Of a stretch of 12,751 nt of DNA, positions 8,881 through 12,751 are shown piece by piece (position 1 is the first letter of the stretch; each line of letters opens with the position of its first letter). Both the position numbers and the translations under genes were made by a program. The DNA comes from Smittium mucronatum (lineage: Eukaryota > Kickxellomycota > Harpellomycetes > Harpellales > Legeriomycetaceae). The DNA lies in assembly GCA_001953115.1 (NCBI GenBank), contig LSSL01007724.1:1-12751 (forward strand), written 5' to 3'. The notes under the pieces are model-generated. The model did not search any database, was not told where the DNA came from, and saw only the letters and a list, made by a program, of their open reading frames with translations.

Positions 8881-8968
8881 AGATCACTAACTCGATAGGA
8901 TATTTTTTATATTTTTTCCAAGAAAACTTTTAGATTGAGGGGTTTGATTTATTATGTCTATATTGCAC

Positions 8969-9046
8969 TTTGATATTGTCCAAACATATTTCTGTGCAAT
9001 ATTCTGTTTTGATATTGTCCAAACATATTTCTGTGCAATATTCTGT
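8969..9046. repeat. Perfect 39-bp tandem duplication
   Basis: A 39-base unit starting tttgatattgtccaaac occupies 8969-9007 and is repeated without a mismatch at 9008-9046; a third copy begins (tttgaaattt) but diverges after a few bases. Each unit contains gtgcaatat (8994-9002 and 9033-9041), which is the exact inverse of atattgcac at 8960-8968, so each could fold with the flank. Perfect identity in such a decayed region implies a recent duplication. An assembly duplication cannot be excluded. Confidence 0.9.
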
Positions 9047-9311
9047 TTTGAAATTTATTTTTTTGTTAATTAATATTTTAAAATATACCTAAAATACTTA
9101 TATTAAGTGTCCATAAAGATATAAAAGATAAAGATAAATAAAAATTATTTTATTTTAATATGAAATTGATTAATCGTACCCATTATGTTTTTAATACCAT
9201 TTATTGCATTGAAAACCCACATATACATTTTTTAAATACCATTGTTTTAATATTATTAGGAAACATATCCGACAATTTTTAATCTGTAAAATTCATTTAA
9301 ACATCTTGGTT

Positions 9312-9313
<2 letters not shown>

Positions 9314-9351
<38 letters not shown>
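9314..9351. repeat. (AT)19 microsatellite
   Basis: An uninterrupted AT dinucleotide run of 38 bases. Such runs mutate by slippage and are often length-polymorphic, and their assembled length is unreliable in short-read data. Confidence 0.95.
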
Positions 9352-9355
<4 letters not shown>

Positions 9356-10934
9356 TTTCAACTAATAATACTTTGACATAAAATGTTTTTATTTTTGTAT
9401 AATGATACTAACAATTATTAAAAATCCATCAAAAAATACCAGTTCTACTCGAATCAAACCTCTTTCTTTTGATGGAAGAGGGTGGAGGGCGATGATTTTA
9501 AAAATGAATTTATTTATTTTTAAAATGTTTTATGAACAAATATATAACATATAAACAGTATAATTCTGTTTGAATTTTTTTTTACCTCAAAATTTTACTA
9601 TAGTTACTGGGAAAATTACCAGCTAATTTTTATTTTATAACCAATATATTGACATATCCGTAGTTACTAGATCGATAAACACAAAGAAAATTAGTAAATG
9701 ATATTCCAATTATTTAAAAAAACTGTTTAATAAATTTGACATCATTGTTAATTGTAATTATGTAAATAAGTATATATGTTGATAGAAATGTGTAAATAAT
9801 TAAGAAATAAAAGTATGATAAAAAATAACCTTCGAAAATTTTCTAATTGAGATTTATTTATTTGTTACCAATTGAAAAATACATTTTTAAACAGTAAAAA
9901 AGCATATATTTATAATTAATAATCCCTTCATTATTAGGAAAAACACACATTTTTTACAACTTAGATTGAGTATTGAGTTATTTTGTTATAATTTAGAAAA
10001 ATATCATATTATCACTTTTAAAATTAAATATATCCTTATTGTATCCAGGAAATCTGTATGATTATGTGAAAAATTTATATTATAAAAACATTATCAAATT
10101 TATATTTCTAGCGATTTAATATCGTATTGATTGATACGATTATTTACCTTATAAGGAGATATAAAGATCCTCATTCTAATATCCCTTTTATTTAGAACAC
10201 CATTTTACTGCGAATTAAATATGCGTATATCTTGAAATATGAAACTTATTTCTATTCCTAAACTAATTTTCTATTGAGAATATTTTAATTCCCAGATCCT
10301 TCATTATAATGAACGGAAATAAATAAATGTTTGAGATTTTTTCATAAATACATTTTTTCTCGATTTTATACAAAATATAGTTACTTTTTCTCCTATTTGA
10401 AAATTTTTCCATTTCTTAGAGCTTTTTTTTATCCTATACTCATAATTCACATTTTTATATTGCGAAATTAATTCCAAACTTATAGAAAATTTTGGGCTTT
10501 TTTTTTCAAATTGGATTGGGTCTTATGGCTTTTTTTTTAACACAGAAAAACAAGAAGATGTCTCATCTCATCTATTGTATGTATTACTGATTGAATTAGT
10601 AATTTTCAAAGGTAATCATGTAATTAATATATTTCTCATTAAATTATCAGTATAAAGCATATAAAATGTTTCTATTAATACGTTCTACAATTACTGACAA
10701 TTTTTTTCGGTATGCTAAACTCATTTTAAGTTAAAATTAACTCTATTTACGATATCTTGATACAGCTTTTGGAGTGAAGCTTGGGCAGGATTTTTCTTGT
10801 ATTTTTTTTCGAAATTCCAATTTTTTTTTTAAAAAAATCTTTTATAAAATATAAAGTTTTTTGGTTATCCTTTCTGTTGTAGCAACAGTATTAGGATATC
10901 CCAAAATAATTTATAATGCTACTATGATATATGA
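9352..10934. other. AT-rich stretch without recognisable gene
   Basis: About 1.6 kb with no coding-like frame on either strand and no shared repeat. The local features are a small GC-rich patch at about 9466-9495 (ggaagagggtggagggcgat) and a perfect hairpin at 10121-10140, listed separately. Otherwise A/T homopolymers dominate. Confidence 0.55.
10121..10140. repeat. Short perfect inverted repeat
   Basis: The arms atcgtat and atacgat (7 bp each) enclose a 6-base loop, tgattg. Short palindromes are expected by chance in AT-rich DNA, though the CG pair in each arm makes this one slightly less trivial. There is no associated gene, so no function is proposed. Confidence 0.5.
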
Positions 10935-11192
10935 TTTTCTATTAGGCTTTTCTTTTTGAGTGGAGTAAAAAGTCGATTTACCAACATTTATTATAACAGA
11001 TACATTTTAATTTACAAAGAAGCGATACTATGGCTTAATAAGAGACTATTTCAGATATGTTGCACATTATTTCACATAGGCAAATCCAATAATCTTAATT
11101 TTGGTGTCAATACTATTTCCTTCAGCAAAAAACATATAGAGTTACAGCCCATGAACTCAGTAAATCATGAAACTCTTTCAAAAAGTTTATGA
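10935..11192 (+). other. Open frame of uncertain meaning
   Basis: 86 stop-free codons lie between TGA at 10932 and TGA just after 11192, with no early ATG (the first plausible start is TTG at 10956). The product is Ile-, Asn- and Lys-rich, with two Cys in ICCTLFHIG and no motif I recognise. By a rough estimate, a frame of this length is expected about once per window at this base composition, so chance is the default explanation. A relic of a mobile element is the alternative. Confidence 0.2.
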
Positions 11193-12177
11193 ATTATTTT
11201 TCTAACCCAGGACTAATAATGAATAATTTTAGTTCCTCTTAAAAAGCTTTTTTTTATCAGTCAAAATTTTAAATATTTAAATCGATCATTTTTTTAACAT
11301 TTAATTATCGCCTACAATCAAAGATATATATTTTCTCCTTAAAAAATAATAATGTATAAAATTGTCTTTTCTAGGCCTATGAAAAATCCTGAATTGATAT
11401 TATGAAACATTTCAATCCAGCTTAAAATCCTTCTGGTAAGCTCTACACTTTTACATAGACTCTAGACTGCAGATTATCTGTGAAAATAAAAGTTATTTCA
11501 ACAAATATAATAAAAATAGTGATTTATTGCGTTAAAAACTGCCAAAAAATTCTTTTTAGAGCGTATAATATTTTATCTTTGATAGCCGCAGTCTCCTCGA
11601 ATAAAATCTAAGGGTATTTTTATTTCATCATCTTCTAATTTTTTCTAACTCTGTATCCATAACAGACTATTAAGCATCTGTTGATAGAAGGAATGTCTTT
11701 TTAAAATTTGACTTATTCAAACTTGTTCCCTATATAAAATTATATTTTGCATGATAAAAAACATGTTTTCATTCATTGGAACAAAAAAATCTTTGATTCT
11801 TACTTACCAAAGCGTGTATTGGATCCATTCTTTTTTCTCATTAAATGAATGAATACTATAAAATATGAAGTCATAACTAACAGTAATCGTGATGATTTAA
11901 AATCTTCGGAAATTTCCATTGATTATAAAACTTCAATTTCCCGAGGATAGGTTTAAATCCATTGGGAGTTAAAAAATACAAATATATGTATTTTTTCTTT
12001 ATAAAATGCCATTTATCAACATTTAAACTAACCATATGATCTTCGAATGTTGAGAAAGTGTGTTCAATGTGTTAAAAAATTTCTTCCTTATTCTTAAAGA
12101 AGATTAATTTACCATATATATATAAATAGTAATATATAGATTTTTCGCTGGATTCAAAATATTCCCTATTATCCCAG
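11193..12177. other. AT-rich stretch upstream of the right-edge gene
   Basis: About 1 kb with no convincing frame. If the right-edge gene continues leftward, its earlier exons or promoter would lie here, but I cannot place an ATG-led exon. A pyrimidine-rich run ending in ag at 12176-12177 (ccctattatcccag) could be a 3' splice site for the segment that follows. Confidence 0.45.
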
Positions 12178-12246
12178 AAAATTTTGCTAGTGCATTTGAT
12201 AGTAAAGTGGTAGTACGCGTTGATCTCCCAGGTGAAGCTACGCCCT
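12178..12246 (+). CDS. Possible upstream exon of the right-edge gene
   Basis: The frame from 12126 stays open to 12248. Within it, from about 12186, the product reads ASAFDSKVVVRVDLPGEATP, a normal-looking protein stretch, and local G+C rises to about 40%. A good 5' splice site, GTTAGT, begins at 12247, right before two TAG codons would stop translation. Splicing from 12246 to 12443 keeps the frame (phase 1). The left border at 12178 is chosen because a pyrimidine tract ending in AG precedes it; an AG at 12189-12190 is an alternative. No ATG is present, so this would be an internal exon. Function is unknown. Confidence 0.3.
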
Positions 12247-12442
12247 GTTAGTAGTCTAAAATTCTTATCACGCTTACAGACTGGTAGTAGTCATTTTATT
12301 TATACTCGTAGTCTAGTATAGCATAGTTTTGTTGATTCTGTTTTAAATATAAATTGTTTTATATCATCCGTGTTGGTAGTCAGTTGTAATTAGTATTATT
12401 CTTTCGTGGACTAGGATCATTACCTTTTATCCCGTTTATTAG
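12247..12442 (+). other. Candidate 196-nt GT-AG intron
   Basis: The segment begins GTTAGT and ends in a pyrimidine-rich tract (ccttttatcccgtttattag). It is stop-dense in all frames, and joining its flanks gives one continuous frame. It contains four copies of gtagtc (12251, 12287, 12308 and 12376). I cannot identify a consensus branch point with confidence. Confidence 0.35.
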
Positions 12443-12751
12443 TTAAAAGAGGCATTGGCTTAAATAGTGCTATCGGCATGATTAAACGCAATCATGAGTT
12501 GGTCGAGTCTGGTGGTTATCCGTATGGATCTGCCCCGGAGGTTGACGCTTGGCGAGAGGTAGCGAAAGATAGAGATAGTGACGCTTCGGATTTGATCTGT
12601 ATTGCAGCCTTAGAACTAAGTGAAGACTTAAAAACATCAGTAAACTTGGAGGGAGAACCGTTTATGGAAGAGCTTGTATCTTTTTTACTGGGACTTTCAC
12701 TAAGTTCTGATCCCAACCCACCGGTAAGGTTCTCGCCTATTATTCCTACCG
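12443..12751 (+). CDS. Partial protein-coding exon, product unknown
   Basis: The frame is open from 12415 (after TAG at 12412) through the right edge, 112 codons, and the first ATG is at 12478. From 12478 the G+C is about 45% (123 of 274 by count), twice the window average, and codon choice is mixed, as in a selected gene. The product includes KRGIGLNSAIGMIKRNHE, then ESGGYPYGSAPEVDAWREV, then an acidic helical-looking stretch (DLICIAALELSEDLKTS, EGEPFMEELVSFLLGLSL) and DPNPPVRFSP. There is no signal peptide or membrane segment, and I recognise no domain. GTAAGG at 12724 could be another 5' splice site, so the exon may end at 12723. The reverse strand is also open here (ending at 12516) but gives a Ser-rich product typical of an antisense shadow. 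An alternative is a recent mobile-element or virus-derived fragment. Confidence 0.5.

Noticed and set aside
9448..9470. Minus-strand T-arm-like gtttgattcgag
   Set aside because: Only a partial T-loop resemblance, with no D-arm or acceptor stem nearby.
12191..12246. tRNA-like D-arm (gta aagtggtag tac) followed by a ctcccag anticodon-like loop
   Set aside because: The D-arm looks good, but there is no T-arm (no TTCRA), the anticodon stem has a mismatch, and the acceptor 3' strand is missing.
12516..12716. Minus-strand Ser-rich open frame at the right edge
   Set aside because: It is antisense to the longer + strand frame, and its Ser/Lys/Ala bias is what antisense reading of acidic, Leu-rich coding sequence produces.

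Overview
This is a eukaryotic, probably fungal, intergenic window of roughly 80% A+T (judged by eye) with long T and A homopolymer runs. Almost no intact gene is visible. Coding-like sequence survives mainly as decayed retroelements, broken by stops and frameshifts. The best guess at host is a repeat-rich, AT-rich fungus: the Gag-like motif (YPKLIE, then LEEDFFRAPFPEE) and the RT/RNase H style resemble DIRS-like elements of early-diverging fungi. This is recalled family resemblance, not a search result.

Region by region. 1-18 is a pure G run, probably an assembly artefact. 19-1885 is AT-rich with no gene, including a strongly G-depleted stretch at about 481-720. 1886-2170 is an open frame resembling part of a LINE apurinic endonuclease. 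2545-2832 is an unrecognised frame with two stops. About 3053-6860 is the main object: a decayed DIRS-superfamily (tyrosine-recombinase) retrotransposon on the + strand, in the order Gag-like, reverse transcriptase, RNase H, a DIRS-type 'DxFFA' domain, and a probable tyrosine recombinase. Its RNase H is split by a short retroposed sequence with a perfect 14-bp target-site duplication, a poly(A) tail and an AATAAA signal. 7647-8066 is another decayed + strand frame, possibly the C-terminal part of a LINE reverse transcriptase. 8401-8880 is C-poor and G-rich, 8969-9046 is a perfect 39-bp tandem duplication, and 9314-9351 is an (AT)19 microsatellite. 9352-12177 is AT-rich with only one weak open frame.

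From about 12180 composition changes. 12443-12751 is a frame at about 45% G+C that runs off the right edge. It can be joined in frame to a coding-like segment ending at 12246 across a GT-AG intron of 196 nt. This is the only candidate for a living gene here, and I do not recognise the product.

Taken together, the window reads as a graveyard of nested retroelements beside the start of a gene. The layering (DIRS element, then a retroposon inside it, possibly all inside an older LINE) gives a relative order of insertions. I see no CRISPR array, operon, rRNA or convincing tRNA.
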